From contig CASFPE010000019.1 in NCBI GenBank assembly GCA_949296575.1, positions 124,001-188,000 of the forward strand: a stretch of DNA of 64,000 bases, written 5' to 3'. Made by a program: the position numbers and the translations under genes. This DNA comes from an uncultured Bacteroides sp. GTDB taxonomy: Bacteria > Bacteroidota > Bacteroidia > Bacteroidales > Bacteroidaceae. The notes under the pieces are model-generated. The model was not told where the DNA came from, did no database searches, and saw nothing but the letters and a program-made list of their open reading frames with translations. Shown piece after piece: positions 45,779 to 56,457 of the stretch (positions within the stretch are counted from its first letter, which is position 1; every line of letters begins with the position of its first letter).

Positions 45779-48133
45779 ATGAAAAACATTTCCAAACTTG
45801 TACTGACCTCCATGCTCTGCACCGGCAGCATGCTGCAAACCGGATGCCAACAAAAAGATGTCGCACCGGCCATTCCTGCCGACCCGGAAATCGAAAACCA
45901 TATCCGGCAATGGTTGGATCAAATGACTTTAGAAGAAAAAATCGGGCAAATGTGCCAAATCACTATCGATGTAGTGACGGACTTCGAGGCCAGCCAAAAG
46001 AACGGCTTCACGCTCGACAAAGCCAAGTTGGACACCGTCATCGGAAAATACAAAGTCGGTTCCCTGCTGAACGTGCCGCTAAGCGTCGCGCAAAAGAAAG
46101 AGAAATGGGCGGAAGCCATCCGGCAAATCCAGGAACTTTCCATGGAAGAAACCGGCATCCCCTGCATCTATGGCGTGGACCAGATACACGGGACAACCTA
46201 TACCTTGGACGGAACCATGTTTCCGCAAGGCATCAACATGGCAGCCACTTTCAACCGCGAACTTGTGAAACGGGGCGCAGAAATCACTGCCTACGAGAGC
46301 AAGGCCTGCAACATCCCATGGAATTTCGCGCCCGTTGTGGACCTGGGAAGGGATCCGCGATGGTCGCGCATGTGGGAAAACTATGGGGAAGACGCGTATG
46401 TGAATGCTGAAATGGGAAAAGCGGCCGTGGAAGGACTGCAAGGAAACGACCCGAACCACATCGGGAAAGAACATATGGCCGCTTGCGTGAAACACTACAT
46501 GGGCTATGGCGTGCCGGTATCAGGGAAAGACCGCACCCCTTCGTCCATCTCACGGAGCGACCTGCGTGAGAAACATTTCGCACCTTATTTGGAAGCCATC
46601 CGCCATGGCGCTTTGAGCATCATGGTCAATTCAGGCGTGGACAACGGCATGCCTTTCCATGCCAACAAAGAACTACTCACGCAATGGCTGAAAGAAGACT
46701 TGAATTGGGACGGACTCATCGTGACCGATTGGGCGGACATCAACAACCTATGCACACGCGACCATATCGCAGCCACCAAGAAAGAAGCCATAAAAATCGC
46801 CATCAATGCAGGCATCGACATGTCGATGGTGCCTTATGAAGTGAGTTTCTGCGACTATCTGAAAGAGCTGGTTGAAGAAGGCGAAGTACCGATGAGCCGC
46901 ATCGATGACGCTGTGTCGCGCGTGCTGCGCCTGAAATACCGCCTCGGCCTGTTCGACCATCCTTATTGGGACGTGAACGAATACGAACGTTTTGCCTCGG
47001 AAGAATTTGCCCAGGCAGCCCTGCAAGCAGCAGAAGAATCGGAAGTATTGGTGAAAAACGAAAACAACCTGCTCCCGCTCGCCAAAGGAAAGAAAATATT
47101 GCTCACCGGGCCGAATGCAAATGCCATGCGTTGCCTGAACGGCGGCTGGTCGTACAGCTGGCAGGGACACCGTGCCGATGAATGCGCACAGGCTTACCAT
47201 ACAATCCTTGAATCTTTGCGCCAAAAATTCGGGAAAGGAAACATCATCTATGAACCCGGCATCACGTATGCGCCCTACCAAAACGACAACTGGTGGGAAG
47301 AAAATAAGCCGGAAATCGGGAAAGCTGTGGCTGCCGCACGGCAGGCAGACGTGATTGTGGCCTGCATCGGCGAAAACTCTTACTGCGAAACGCCCGGCAA
47401 CCTGACCGACTTGAACCTTTCCACAAACCAACAACAGTTGGTGAAAGAACTGGCAAAGACAGGGAAACCCATCGTCCTCGTCCTGAACCAAGGCCGTCCG
47501 CGCCTCATCAAAGACATCGAGCCATTGGCAAAAGCCATTGTCAACATCATGCTGCCCAGCAATTACGGCGGCGACGCACTCGCCAACCTGTTGGCCGGAG
47601 ATGCCAATTTCAGCGGGAAAATGCCTTTCACTTACCCGAAACACATCAATGCGCTGGCCACCTACGACTACAAGCCTTGTGAAAACATCGGCCAAATGGG
47701 CGGCAACTACAACTACGATTCCGTCATGGACATTCAATGGCCATTCGGCTTCGGGCTGAGCTACACCACCTATCAATATTCAAATCTGAAAGCCGACAAG
47801 GCCGTTTTCACCGCCGACGATGAACTGACTTTCACAGTGGACGTGACCAACACCGGCAAACGAGCCGGAAAGGAAAGCGTGCTACTGTTCTCGTCAGACG
47901 TAGTGGCAAGCAGCACGCCCGACAACATCCGCCTCCGCAACTTTGAAAAGATAGCATTGGAACCCGGAGAAACACAAACTGTCACCATGAAACTGAAGGG
48001 AAGCGACTTGGCATTCGTGGGTTACGACGGGAAATGGAGACTGGAAGAAGGAGACTTCAAAATCAAATGCGGCGACCAGCAAATCAACCTGAAATGCAGC
48101 GAAACCAAAGTATGGGAAACACCGAACAAATAA
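45779..48133 (+). CDS. Glycoside hydrolase family 3 beta-glucosidase
   Basis: 784 residues. Lipoprotein-type start (MLQTGC, Cys23), followed by QQKD and not the acidic surface-export signal, so a periplasm-facing lipoprotein is likely. Domain 1 barrel: [27 protein letters not shown], and the nucleophile Asp317 in [10 protein letters not shown]. Domain 2: [20 protein letters not shown]; fibronectin-III-like C-terminus: [20 protein letters not shown]. The sequence is close in layout to xyloglucan-locus GH3 enzymes that trim glucose from oligosaccharide ends. A long hairpin follows it. Confidence 0.93.
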   Translation: MKNISKLVLTSMLCTGSMLQTGCQQKDVAPAIPADPEIENHIRQWLDQMTLEEKIGQMCQITIDVVTDFEASQKNGFTLDKAKLDTVIGKYKVGSLLNVPLSVAQKKEKWAEAIRQIQELSMEETGIPCIYGVDQIHGTTYTLDGTMFPQGINMAATFNRELVKRGAEITAYESKACNIPWNFAPVVDLGRDPRWSRMWENYGEDAYVNAEMGKAAVEGLQGNDPNHIGKEHMAACVKHYMGYGVPVSGKDRTPSSISRSDLREKHFAPYLEAIRHGALSIMVNSGVDNGMPFHANKELLTQWLKEDLNWDGLIVTDWADINNLCTRDHIAATKKEAIKIAINAGIDMSMVPYEVSFCDYLKELVEEGEVPMSRIDDAVSRVLRLKYRLGLFDHPYWDVNEYERFASEEFAQAALQAAEESEVLVKNENNLLPLAKGKKILLTGPNANAMRCLNGGWSYSWQGHRADECAQAYHTILESLRQKFGKGNIIYEPGITYAPYQNDNWWEENKPEIGKAVAAARQADVIVACIGENSYCETPGNLTDLNLSTNQQQLVKELAKTGKPIVLVLNQGRPRLIKDIEPLAKAIVNIMLPSNYGGDALANLLAGDANFSGKMPFTYPKHINALATYDYKPCENIGQMGGNYNYDSVMDIQWPFGFGLSYTTYQYSNLKADKAVFTADDELTFTVDVTNTGKRAGKESVLLFSSDVVASSTPDNIRLRNFEKIALEPGETQTVTMKLKGSDLAFVGYDGKWRLEEGDFKIKCGDQQINLKCSETKVWETPNK

Positions 48134-48155
48134 TCCATATATGCTTTTCAAAAAC

Positions 48156-48192
48156 ACACGGAGATACAGCACAGCATCCTGTATCTCCGTGT
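48156..48192 (+). terminator. Long hairpin between GH3 and susC
   Basis: Perfect 14-bp stem ACACGGAGATACAG / CTGTATCTCCGTGT with a 9-nt loop. The downstream T run is weak on the plus strand (CCTTTTC) and stronger on the minus strand (GTTTTTGAAAAG). It likely separates GH95-GH3 from the susC unit. The rest of the 307-nt gap 48134-48440 holds the susC promoter and an inverted repeat TTCACA-AAA-TGTGAA (48370-48384) in the predicted leader. Confidence 0.65.
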
Positions 48193-48352
48193 CCTTTTCA
48201 AGGCATCCGGCCTTATGCAGAAGGGGTAAAAAGAGGATACGGAAAGGTGCGAAACATTTTATACACCCTTCCGCAACATTTTGCCTACGCCAAATCGGCA
48301 AACATGCCCTATCCATAAACATAACGCCATCTATGGTCCATTCAGTTTTCCC

Positions 48353-48360
48353 TACCTTTG
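48353..48360 (+). promoter_or_regulatory. Promoter -7 element for susC
   Basis: TACCTTTG, 80 nt before the susC ATG. No good -33 TTG is present, which would fit a promoter that needs an activator, as is usual for susCD genes. Confidence 0.55.
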
Positions 48361-48440
48361 TGCATGCGCTTCACAAAATGTGAACGTGCAAGGAATGATA
48401 AATACAATTTCGTTATACTTTAAAAAAAGATGTAATAATC

Positions 48441-51400
48441 ATGAGAAACATGTTTGAAAAAAGGCGCATAAACATCCCTTTATGCCGAATGACAATGATT
48501 CTCCTTTTGTTGGGACTTGTATCCATTTCCTCTATTGCCGCTCCTCCACCCAACAAGACTGTAACAGGAACGGTCGTATCCAGCACGAATGGAGAAGCCT
48601 TAATCGGAGTCAGCGTCCAAGTAAAAGAAAGACCCAGCGTAGGAACCATCACAGACCTCGACGGGAAATACTCCCTGCAAGTGGAGGACGGGGAAACATT
48701 GGTGTTTTCATACATCGGCTTTGTGAACCAAGAAATCAAAGCAGACAAAACCATTATCAATGTGGAAATGAAAGAAGACACGGAAGTATTGGACGAAGTG
48801 GTTGTCGTAGGTTATGGGACCATGAAACGCAGCGACTTGACGGGTTCTGTCGTTTCTGTCGGGGAAGATGAAATCAAACAATCTGTCGTCACTTCACTCG
48901 ACCAGGCTTTGCAGAGCCGGGCGGCCGGCGTATCGGTCACCCAAAACTCTGGAACACCGGGCGGTGGTATCTCTGTCAGCATCCGTGGTATCAACTCCTT
49001 AAATGGGAACGAACCGCTTTATGTCATCGACGGTGTGGCCATCTCCGGGAACAATGACTCGAACTCCAGCGTGTTGTCATCCATCAACCCTTCGGATATC
49101 GTGTCCATGGAAATCTTGAAGGATGCCTCCGCTACCGCCATCTATGGTTCACGCGCCTCAAACGGCGTGGTATTGATTACCACCCGCCAAGGACAATCCG
49201 GGAAAACACGCATTTCTTATGAAGGGTATTACGGCTTGCAGCAACTGCCGAAACAACTGGACGTATTAAACCTGCGCGAATATGCTGAATACCAGAACCT
49301 GCGCGCCGATGTCATCGGCTTCGGCAAACGCGGAGAATTTGCCGACCTCAGCCTGTTGGGCGAAGGAACAAACTGGCAAAGGGAAATCTTCCAGAATGCT
49401 TCGATGCACAACCACCAAGTGAACATTTCAGGAGGAAACGACAATGTGAAATATGCCCTCTCTGCCGGTTACCTGCAACAGGAAGGCATTGCCATCGGTT
49501 CTGATTTCGAACGTTTCTCTGCCCGCGTCAACATGGACAACAAAATCACGAAATGGTTGTCGACAGGATTGAGGGCTTCTGTGTCAAAGACCACACAAAA
49601 CAACACCATCGACAGCGGCAACATCATCCGTACTGCCATCGAACAATTGCCCGACACTCCGGCACGCAATCCGGACGGAAGCTGGGGTTCCCAAGCAGAG
49701 AACATGTACGGCACTTATTTCTCAAACCCGGTGGCCGAAGCACTCATGCGCGAGAACTACAACAAAGGATTGCAAATGTATGTGGACTTCTTTGCCGACG
49801 TAACGATATGGAAAGGATTGGTACTCCGCGCAGAATATGCAGGAAACTATTACTACAATAACAGCTACCAATATACCCCGTCGTATGACTACGGGCATTA
49901 CATACAGACATCATCCGGAAGCCGGAGCGCAAGCAACGGTTCCAATTGGACCCTCAAGACTTACCTGACCTACAACGGCACTTTCGGGAAGCATAACCTT
50001 TCCGTCATGGCCGGACACGAAGCACAGGAAAATTCATGGGAGAACCTGTCTGGAAGCCGGAGCGATTACCTGTTCAACACCATCCATGAGCTGAACATGG
50101 GTGACGCATCTACCGCCAAAAACAGCAGCGGACGAGGGTCGTCAGCCATCGAGTCCTACTACGGACGTCTGAACTACGGATACGATGACCGTTACTTAGC
50201 CACTTTCACACTGCGCGGCGACGGGTCGTCCAGCTTCGGGCCTGCCAACCGTTGGGGTATCTTCCCATCTGTGGCATTGGCATGGAAAATCAACAACGAA
50301 CGTTTCTTGAAAAATGTGGAATGGCTCAATAACCTGAAATTGAGAATGGGTTGGGGTCTTGTGGGCAACCAGTCTGCATCATCCTATGCATATGGTGTCA
50401 CCATGTCTTCTGCAGCCAGCATTTGGGGAACCGGATTCTATGCAGGAAACTATCCTAATGACAAGCTGAAATGGGAAGAAACAAAAGCCTACAACGCGGG
50501 ACTCGACCTGAACTTGTTTGACAACCGGGTGGAATTCATCTTTGACACTTACTTCAAAAACACCGACAATCTGCTGATGCGTGCCTCACTGCCATCGTAT
50601 GTAAGCGGCGTCATCCAATCACCATGGGTCAATGCCGGCGCCATGCAGAACAAAGGTGCTGAGTTCACGCTGAATACCGTAAACGTATCGACAAAAGACT
50701 TTACATGGCGGACAGGCATCACCATCTCATTCAACAAGAACAAGATTACAAAGCTTTATACGGAAACAGCCGGGCTTTCAGGCACCATCGATTCGCAAAT
50801 CCTGACCTACTCCACCGTAGGACAGCCCGTAGGGCAATATTACGGTTATAAAGTGATTGGCATGTTCAAAGAAGAAAATGATTTCTACCAACGGGATGCT
50901 GACGGCAACTTCCTGCTTGACAAGAACGGCAACCGGCTTCCTGTGGCATTGCCTGAAGACCAACACATCGCAGAAGATGAAGTATGGGTGGGCGACTACA
51001 TTTTCGAAGATCTGAACGACGACGGGATCATTGATGAAAAGGATCGCACTTATTTAGGAAACCCGGAACCGAAGTTCTCCTACGGATTCAACAACACCTT
51101 TACCTATAAAGGATTCGACCTGAATATTTTCATCAACGGCGTATATGGCAACGAGTTGGTCAACCTGTTCCGGCAAGACTTCACCAATCCGATGCGCAAC
51201 AGCAACCTGCTGAAAGAAGCAACCGGCATCGCACGCGTGGAACTGATTGACCCGGAACAACCGAACGAAATATGGAATGTGCGGGTTGCAAATCCGGAAT
51301 CAGCTTCCGTGCAACGCATCAATACAGCAGACGGCAACGACAACAACCGTATGAGCAACCGCTTCGTGGAAGATGGCTCCTACCTGCGCATCAAAAATAT

Positions 51401-51620
51401 TTCATTAGGTTATACTTTCCCGCAAAGTTGGGTGCGCAAATGGAAAATAGAGAATCTGCGTGTGTACATGAATGTGCAAAACGCTTTCACCTTTACTAAA
51501 TATAAAGGATACGACCCGGAAGTCGGAGCATATAACTACAACGTGTTGCTCCGTGGCGTGGACTACGCACGCTATCCTTCGCAACGCATCTATACATTCG
51601 GATTAAACTTGAGTTTCTAA
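48441..51620 (+). CDS. SusC-like TonB-dependent outer-membrane transporter
   Basis: 1059 residues. N-terminal membrane signal (MTMILLLLGLVSISSIAA), a carboxypeptidase-regulatory-like domain (VTGTVVSSTNGEALIGVSVQ to INVEMKED), the TonB-box-like DEVVVVGYGTMKRSDLTGSV, the plug (SIRGINSLNGNEPLYVIDGV, IEILKDASATAIYGSRA-like MEILKDASATAIYGSRASNG) and the 22-strand barrel ending QRIYTFGLNLSF. It imports oligosaccharides bound by SusD using TonB energy. It heads susC-susD-binding protein-GH5. No anti-sigma interaction domain at the N-terminus, so control is probably by a hybrid two-component or SusR-like regulator outside the window. Confidence 0.96.
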   Translation: MRNMFEKRRINIPLCRMTMILLLLGLVSISSIAAPPPNKTVTGTVVSSTNGEALIGVSVQVKERPSVGTITDLDGKYSLQVEDGETLVFSYIGFVNQEIKADKTIINVEMKEDTEVLDEVVVVGYGTMKRSDLTGSVVSVGEDEIKQSVVTSLDQALQSRAAGVSVTQNSGTPGGGISVSIRGINSLNGNEPLYVIDGVAISGNNDSNSSVLSSINPSDIVSMEILKDASATAIYGSRASNGVVLITTRQGQSGKTRISYEGYYGLQQLPKQLDVLNLREYAEYQNLRADVIGFGKRGEFADLSLLGEGTNWQREIFQNASMHNHQVNISGGNDNVKYALSAGYLQQEGIAIGSDFERFSARVNMDNKITKWLSTGLRASVSKTTQNNTIDSGNIIRTAIEQLPDTPARNPDGSWGSQAENMYGTYFSNPVAEALMRENYNKGLQMYVDFFADVTIWKGLVLRAEYAGNYYYNNSYQYTPSYDYGHYIQTSSGSRSASNGSNWTLKTYLTYNGTFGKHNLSVMAGHEAQENSWENLSGSRSDYLFNTIHELNMGDASTAKNSSGRGSSAIESYYGRLNYGYDDRYLATFTLRGDGSSSFGPANRWGIFPSVALAWKINNERFLKNVEWLNNLKLRMGWGLVGNQSASSYAYGVTMSSAASIWGTGFYAGNYPNDKLKWEETKAYNAGLDLNLFDNRVEFIFDTYFKNTDNLLMRASLPSYVSGVIQSPWVNAGAMQNKGAEFTLNTVNVSTKDFTWRTGITISFNKNKITKLYTETAGLSGTIDSQILTYSTVGQPVGQYYGYKVIGMFKEENDFYQRDADGNFLLDKNGNRLPVALPEDQHIAEDEVWVGDYIFEDLNDDGIIDEKDRTYLGNPEPKFSYGFNNTFTYKGFDLNIFINGVYGNELVNLFRQDFTNPMRNSNLLKEATGIARVELIDPEQPNEIWNVRVANPESASVQRINTADGNDNNRMSNRFVEDGSYLRIKNISLGYTFPQSWVRKWKIENLRVYMNVQNAFTFTKYKGYDPEVGAYNYNVLLRGVDYARYPSQRIYTFGLNLSF

Positions 51621-51643
51621 TATCAACAAATACACTAAAAACA

Positions 51644-53287
51644 ATGAAATCCAAAATATTATCAGTAATCATCATCGGAACAGCCCTCTTGTCTGGATGC
51701 CAAGACAGCTTCCTCGACAGAGTTCCGGAAGGTTCCTATGTGGACGCGAACTTCTATTCGTCAGACGATGCATTGGCGGCAGCTACCGCCCCGCTGTATA
51801 ACCGGGCATGGTTTGATTACAACCAACGCGCCATTGTTGCCATCGGCAGCGCACGCGCCAATGACATGTACAGCCCATGGGGGCATCCTGAGTTTACGAC
51901 TTTTCAAGTAACTGCCCTCAACGATCAACTTGCCAACTCTTGGAAATCGTTCTATTCTGTCATCACCATGGCCAACTCCGTTATACAGGACATCAAAACA
52001 AAATGTGGCCCGGATGTCAGTGAAGAAGCCAAGAACAAAGCCATTGCCGAAGCAAGGCTGATGCGAGGATGTGCCTATTTCTACATGCTGAGAGCATGGG
52101 GACCTGTCATCCTTATGGAAGACAATCAAGCCGTAGTGGACAATCCCGTGCTTCCATTGAACCGGGAGGAAGACGTGTTCCAATTCATCATCAATGATTT
52201 CACCTATGCAGCCGAGAACTTGCCTGAGACAGCCGATCAACAAGGAAGAGCAACCAGTTGGGCTGCAAAAGGAATGCTGGCAAAAGTTTATTTGGCACGC
52301 GCCGGATGGAAGAAAGGCGGACAACGGGACGAAGGGGACTTGGAATTAGCCAAGCAATATGCCGGCGACGTTTGTGAAAACAGCGGATTAGAACTGTTGC
52401 CCAATTATGAAGATTTGTTCAAATACAAATTCAACAACAATGAAGAATCCCTGCTCGCCATGCAATGGGTGCCATTAGGAGAATGGGGCGTATGCAACAC
52501 GTTGTTGGCTGACCTTGCTTTCTCAACGGAAGTGACCGGAGGCGTGAACGTATGGAGCAGTTTTGCTGCCAGCATCGACATGTTGCAACAATATGAATTG
52601 GGAGACACCCTGCGCCGGAATGCCACTTTCTTCACACAAGGCACGTATTACCCGTACATCTGCATCGCTGACGGAGGATATACATATACCGGCACGGGAG
52701 CCCCGATAAAGAAAGGCGTTGTGGGAGGACCAGATGATGACAATGACGGTTACGTGCAATCCATGAACTCTCCGCTCAACACTTATATTCTGCGATTAGC
52801 CGATGTGTACTTGACTTATGCGGAAGCTTGCTTAGGGAACAATGCTTCGCTGACAGGAGGAGCCGGACTGGAATATTTCAATAAAGTGCGTTATCGTGCC
52901 TTCAACGGGAAAGGAAATTGGGAAAGACAATCCATTGACTTTGAAGACATCATTCATGAACGGAGAGTGGAATTCAGCATGGAATACTGCAATTGGTATG
53001 ACATGGTGACATGGTATTGCTGGAAACCGGACTATATGCTTAATTATTTCAATAACCAACTACGAGGTTACCAAGCACCTGACATCATAAAAGATGAAAG
53101 CGGATACCTGCGGTTCGGCACGATGGGCAACGATGGGGTGTTCCAAGAAGGAGAAGAATATTACGATGAACCGCAGATAGAGATTTTCATATCGGATGAC
53201 GACATCTTCTTTCCCTATCCGGAAGCTGATGTAATCCAGAATCCGTTGCTTAATGAGGACCCTGTCCCCTATACGTTTAACGAATAA
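51644..53287 (+). CDS. SusD-like surface glycan-binding lipoprotein
   Basis: 547 residues. Lipobox LLSGC then QDSFLDRVPEGSY, the standard SusD start. Helical TPR-type repeats (ARLMRGCAYFYMLRAWGPVI) alternate with binding loops. The C-terminal RagB/SusD domain has YILRLADVYLTYAEAC and FEDIIHERRVEFSME. It forms the lid of the SusC transporter and binds the glycan. It starts 23 nt after susC and ends 11 nt before the next gene. Confidence 0.95.
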   Translation: MKSKILSVIIIGTALLSGCQDSFLDRVPEGSYVDANFYSSDDALAAATAPLYNRAWFDYNQRAIVAIGSARANDMYSPWGHPEFTTFQVTALNDQLANSWKSFYSVITMANSVIQDIKTKCGPDVSEEAKNKAIAEARLMRGCAYFYMLRAWGPVILMEDNQAVVDNPVLPLNREEDVFQFIINDFTYAAENLPETADQQGRATSWAAKGMLAKVYLARAGWKKGGQRDEGDLELAKQYAGDVCENSGLELLPNYEDLFKYKFNNNEESLLAMQWVPLGEWGVCNTLLADLAFSTEVTGGVNVWSSFAASIDMLQQYELGDTLRRNATFFTQGTYYPYICIADGGYTYTGTGAPIKKGVVGGPDDDNDGYVQSMNSPLNTYILRLADVYLTYAEACLGNNASLTGGAGLEYFNKVRYRAFNGKGNWERQSIDFEDIIHERRVEFSMEYCNWYDMVTWYCWKPDYMLNYFNNQLRGYQAPDIIKDESGYLRFGTMGNDGVFQEGEEYYDEPQIEIFISDDDIFFPYPEADVIQNPLLNEDPVPYTFNE

Positions 53288-53298
53288 ACCTATCAATC

Positions 53299-54831
53299 AT
53301 GAAAAAGACAAATAACCGAATAACGACAGGATGGGCAGGAATGTTCATCTTGGCCCTCATGGCCGCTATCACGCTTCTGTCTTGCAACGATGATGACAAC
53401 GGCAACGGAATGCCAGTCATCCATTACGTGCGTGTCACCGACCCGGCACTTGCGGACAGTACTTTCACCGATGTGAATCCCGGAACTATGATTGCCGTCA
53501 TCGGCGAAAATTTATCCGGCGTGAAAGAAGTGTATGTCAACAGCCAAGAAATAAGCTTTAACAGCAATTATAACACAAATACCAGCTTGATCATCACCAT
53601 CCCTGCGGATGAAGATTTCTTGCTGGCCGGGCCAAATCCTGAAATTCCTTCTGAATTGCGGATTGTGACCCATCATGGCACTGCCACCTATTCATTGCAT
53701 GTGCTTTCTCCGGGGCCTGTCATTTCCACCATTTCGGCTTTTTATCCCATAGAGCCAGGAGATGAAATCAGTCTGGTCGGAGAACATTTCTATGAAATCA
53801 AGAGACTCTATTTCACGGAAGATTCTATCAATGTAACCCAAGTAATCACAGATTACCAGATTAGCGAAGATTTTGAAAGGCTGACGTTCAACGTACCCGA
53901 CAAACTGATGGCTGGAGGTTACATCATCATGGAATGCTATACAAGCGATGCCTGCATTGAATTTATCCCCGAAGGGCCTCAAGCCGTCATCACTGGCATC
54001 AGTTCCACTATGCCGATAGCGGGAAGTGAAGTGGTAATTCGCGGGAAAAACCTGATCAATGTGTCACGCATCAACATCAACGGTGAATTCAACATCCTGC
54101 AAACAGACATCACGACATCGCCTGCATACGATGAAGTAAGCTTCATCCTGCCTCAAAAACCAACACGCCCCGGCACACTCTCTCTGACCACTATCAGTGG
54201 AACTGTAGAAATGCCTGGGATATTTTACCCGACAGACAATATAGTTCTTGACTGGGACAACATAGGTTCGTACTCTTGGGGCGGCTATTCACAAGTATGG
54301 CCTGCCGCTACTGAAGAAGATGCCCCCTACATATCAGACGGAAATTATTCTGGAATCGTAGGCACCATCACTCCAGATGAGAAATGGTGGTGGGGACAAA
54401 CCGTAAATACAACCGTATGGCCAAGTACAAGCGTCATACCTGCAAATACACTCGCATCAGAACTGGAACTGCAATTTGAATGCTATATCACAGAAACATT
54501 CGATGGTCCCGTGCTGCAAATCCAGTTAGCTGGCAACTTCAACGCTGCATTAACCAACTATGTGCCGGTCAGTGCGTTGACGGGCGAGATGGAAATCGGG
54601 AAATGGATGCAATGTTCTATCCCGCTGACTTCACTCATTGAAGAAAGCACATGGGAAACATTCCTTAACCGCGTGAACCCACCTGATGAAGACGGGAACA
54701 TTCCTGCAACCAATCAATTAGGCATCTATATCACCAGCCCGGACTGCACATCGGATGAATATGTAGAGATGTATGTGGACAACTTCCGCATCGTGCCTAT
54801 CCAACAATCAATCCAACAACCTAATAACTAA
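53299..54831 (+). CDS. IPT/TIG-domain surface glycan-binding lipoprotein (SGBP-B type)
   Basis: 510 residues. Lipoprotein signal with LLSCNDDDNG, an acidic surface-export signature. Two or three IPT/TIG immunoglobulin-like domains follow (IHYVRVTDPALADSTFTDVN, PGTMIAVIGENLSGVKEVYV, PGDEISLVGEHFYEIKRLYF, GSEVVIRGKNLINVSRINI). The C-terminal domain (about 315-500) is rich in Trp and aromatic residues (SYSWGGYSQVW, KWWWGQTVNTTVWPS) and likely makes the glycan platform. Position after susD matches SGBP-B genes of xyloglucan and mixed-linkage glucan loci. Confidence 0.88.
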   Translation: MKKTNNRITTGWAGMFILALMAAITLLSCNDDDNGNGMPVIHYVRVTDPALADSTFTDVNPGTMIAVIGENLSGVKEVYVNSQEISFNSNYNTNTSLIITIPADEDFLLAGPNPEIPSELRIVTHHGTATYSLHVLSPGPVISTISAFYPIEPGDEISLVGEHFYEIKRLYFTEDSINVTQVITDYQISEDFERLTFNVPDKLMAGGYIIMECYTSDACIEFIPEGPQAVITGISSTMPIAGSEVVIRGKNLINVSRININGEFNILQTDITTSPAYDEVSFILPQKPTRPGTLSLTTISGTVEMPGIFYPTDNIVLDWDNIGSYSWGGYSQVWPAATEEDAPYISDGNYSGIVGTITPDEKWWWGQTVNTTVWPSTSVIPANTLASELELQFECYITETFDGPVLQIQLAGNFNAALTNYVPVSALTGEMEIGKWMQCSIPLTSLIEESTWETFLNRVNPPDEDGNIPATNQLGIYITSPDCTSDEYVEMYVDNFRIVPIQQSIQQPNN

Positions 54832-54843
54832 AGAAAAAAGCAT

Positions 54844-56373
54844 ATGAAAAAGAAATATTTGTATCTATTCTTCCTATTCCTTGCTGCCATCATGCAAGGA
54901 TGCAAAGACGATGAAGTCATTGAAAACGCAGCATTCTCACTCAGCCGTGACGGACAGGAAATGACCGACCTTACTTTCGGTTACGGAACTTCCTTTATCA
55001 TGGTGGAACTGACATCCAATACGAATTGGACACTTTCCTGCGACCAGCCTTGGTGTACACTCTCAAACGTATCAGGAACACCAACTAAGCTGCAATACAT
55101 TAAAATCTCTGTGGAAAGAAACCTTGCGGAAGAAAAGCGCGTGGCAAACATCACGATGAACGCAGGAGGGAACATACACCAATATGTAGTCACGCAAGCC
55201 TCCAAGTACGACGCAATCTACCCGGAAGGCATGGAAAAGGATGCCATTGAAACAATTAAAGAAATCTACATGGGATGGAATCTCGGAAACACCTTGGAAG
55301 CAACAGGAGGAATGACGGCATGGGGAGCGCCCATCACCACGCAAGCACTTATTGACAAGGTAAAAGAATTAGGATTCAACGCTGTGCGCATCCCATGCTC
55401 ATGGAACCAATACCTTGAAGCAGACAGCATCACCATCAGCCCGGACTGGATGAATGAAGTGAAGAAAGTAGTAGACTTCTGCATGAATGCCGACATGTAC
55501 GCCTTCTTGAATATCCACTGGGACGGAGGATGGATGGAAAACCATTGCGATGCTTCCAAAATGACCGCAGAGGAAATTGACGGCGTGGAAGACAAAATGT
55601 ACAAACTTTGGACACAAATCGCAGAAGCATTCAAAGATTACGATGGCCGGCTGATGTTTGCCGGAGCCAATGAACCAGGTGTAGAAAACCGTGAGGACAT
55701 GGCTGTGCTGCATCGTTATGAACAAGCCTTTGTGGATGCAGTGCGTGCCACAGGCGGCAACAACACCTACCGCAACCTGATTGTACAAGGACCAAGAACC
55801 AACATCGATGATACGGAAAAATGGTTTGAACTGCCGGAAGACCCGACACCTGCCCGCTTAATTGTGGAAGTACACTATTACACTCCTTATAACTTCTGCA
55901 TCAATGGCCCTACCAGTGACTTGGCGCAAAGCATGACTTACTTTTGGGGAGAACCTTATGAACAATACGCCGTTGAATACATGGACGGAAAGTTCGACTA
56001 TGAAGCACAAGAAGACTATATGATATCGCAGATGAAAAAAATGCACGACAAATTTGTCGTGCAAGGCGTGCCTCTTGTCATCGGCGAGTTCGGAGTCTCC
56101 TACCGCGACTTTGCAAGCGATCCACGGCTTGAGGAGTATGAAAACTATGAGAAAATCGTGGCTAACATGGACATGCTCCAAGACAAATGCGAAGAATCAG
56201 AAGGCTACTTCTTGGGATGTGTAGCTGAATATGGAAAGAACCATGGACTGGCGCCATTCTTATGGGACACTCCGGGTTCGCGTATTCTTGACCGCAACAC
56301 ATTAGAAATAGTAGAACCTGTCATTCTTCAGAAAATGATGGAAGGAGCAGAAAGAGGGAAATATCCATTCTAA
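54844..56373 (+). CDS. BACON-GH5 endo-glucanase (subfamily 4-like), candidate endo-xyloglucanase
   Basis: 509 residues. Lipobox MQGC (Cys20) followed by KDDE, a strong surface-export signal, so it should sit outside the cell. A BACON domain (about 30-120, with SNTNWTLSCDQPWCTLSN and YVVTQAS) is followed by the GH5 barrel from EIYMGWNLGNTLEATGGMTA. Acid/base Glu277 lies in FAGANEPG and nucleophile Glu415 in VIGEFGVS; the TAWGAPITT stretch is typical of GH5_4. BACON plus GH5_4 is the architecture of the B. ovatus xyloglucanase BoGH5A. The enzyme would make the first cuts in the polymer; other beta-1,4-glucans are possible substrates. Confidence 0.9.
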   Translation: MKKKYLYLFFLFLAAIMQGCKDDEVIENAAFSLSRDGQEMTDLTFGYGTSFIMVELTSNTNWTLSCDQPWCTLSNVSGTPTKLQYIKISVERNLAEEKRVANITMNAGGNIHQYVVTQASKYDAIYPEGMEKDAIETIKEIYMGWNLGNTLEATGGMTAWGAPITTQALIDKVKELGFNAVRIPCSWNQYLEADSITISPDWMNEVKKVVDFCMNADMYAFLNIHWDGGWMENHCDASKMTAEEIDGVEDKMYKLWTQIAEAFKDYDGRLMFAGANEPGVENREDMAVLHRYEQAFVDAVRATGGNNTYRNLIVQGPRTNIDDTEKWFELPEDPTPARLIVEVHYYTPYNFCINGPTSDLAQSMTYFWGEPYEQYAVEYMDGKFDYEAQEDYMISQMKKMHDKFVVQGVPLVIGEFGVSYRDFASDPRLEEYENYEKIVANMDMLQDKCEESEGYFLGCVAEYGKNHGLAPFLWDTPGSRILDRNTLEIVEPVILQKMMEGAERGKYPF

Positions 56374-56382
56374 CCTATAAAT

Positions 56383-56432
56383 ACAGGCACAAGGTCTGAC
56401 GGATTTTGCCATGCCTTTGACCTTGTGCCTGT
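56383..56432 (+). promoter_or_regulatory. Long intergenic hairpin between GH5 and GH43
   Basis: Perfect 14-bp stem ACAGGCACAAGGTC / GACCTTGTGCCTGT with a 22-nt loop, 10 nt after the GH5 stop and 25 nt before the GH43 ATG. No U run follows, so it is more likely an mRNA stability or attenuation element than a full terminator. Confidence 0.65.
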
Positions 56433-56457
56433 TCCTAACCAAGAAAACCCAAAATCC

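Noticed and set aside
46748..47776. 342-codon minus-strand frame inside GH3
   Set aside because: Antisense shadow of a clear GH3 gene; no promoter, ribosome site or motif.
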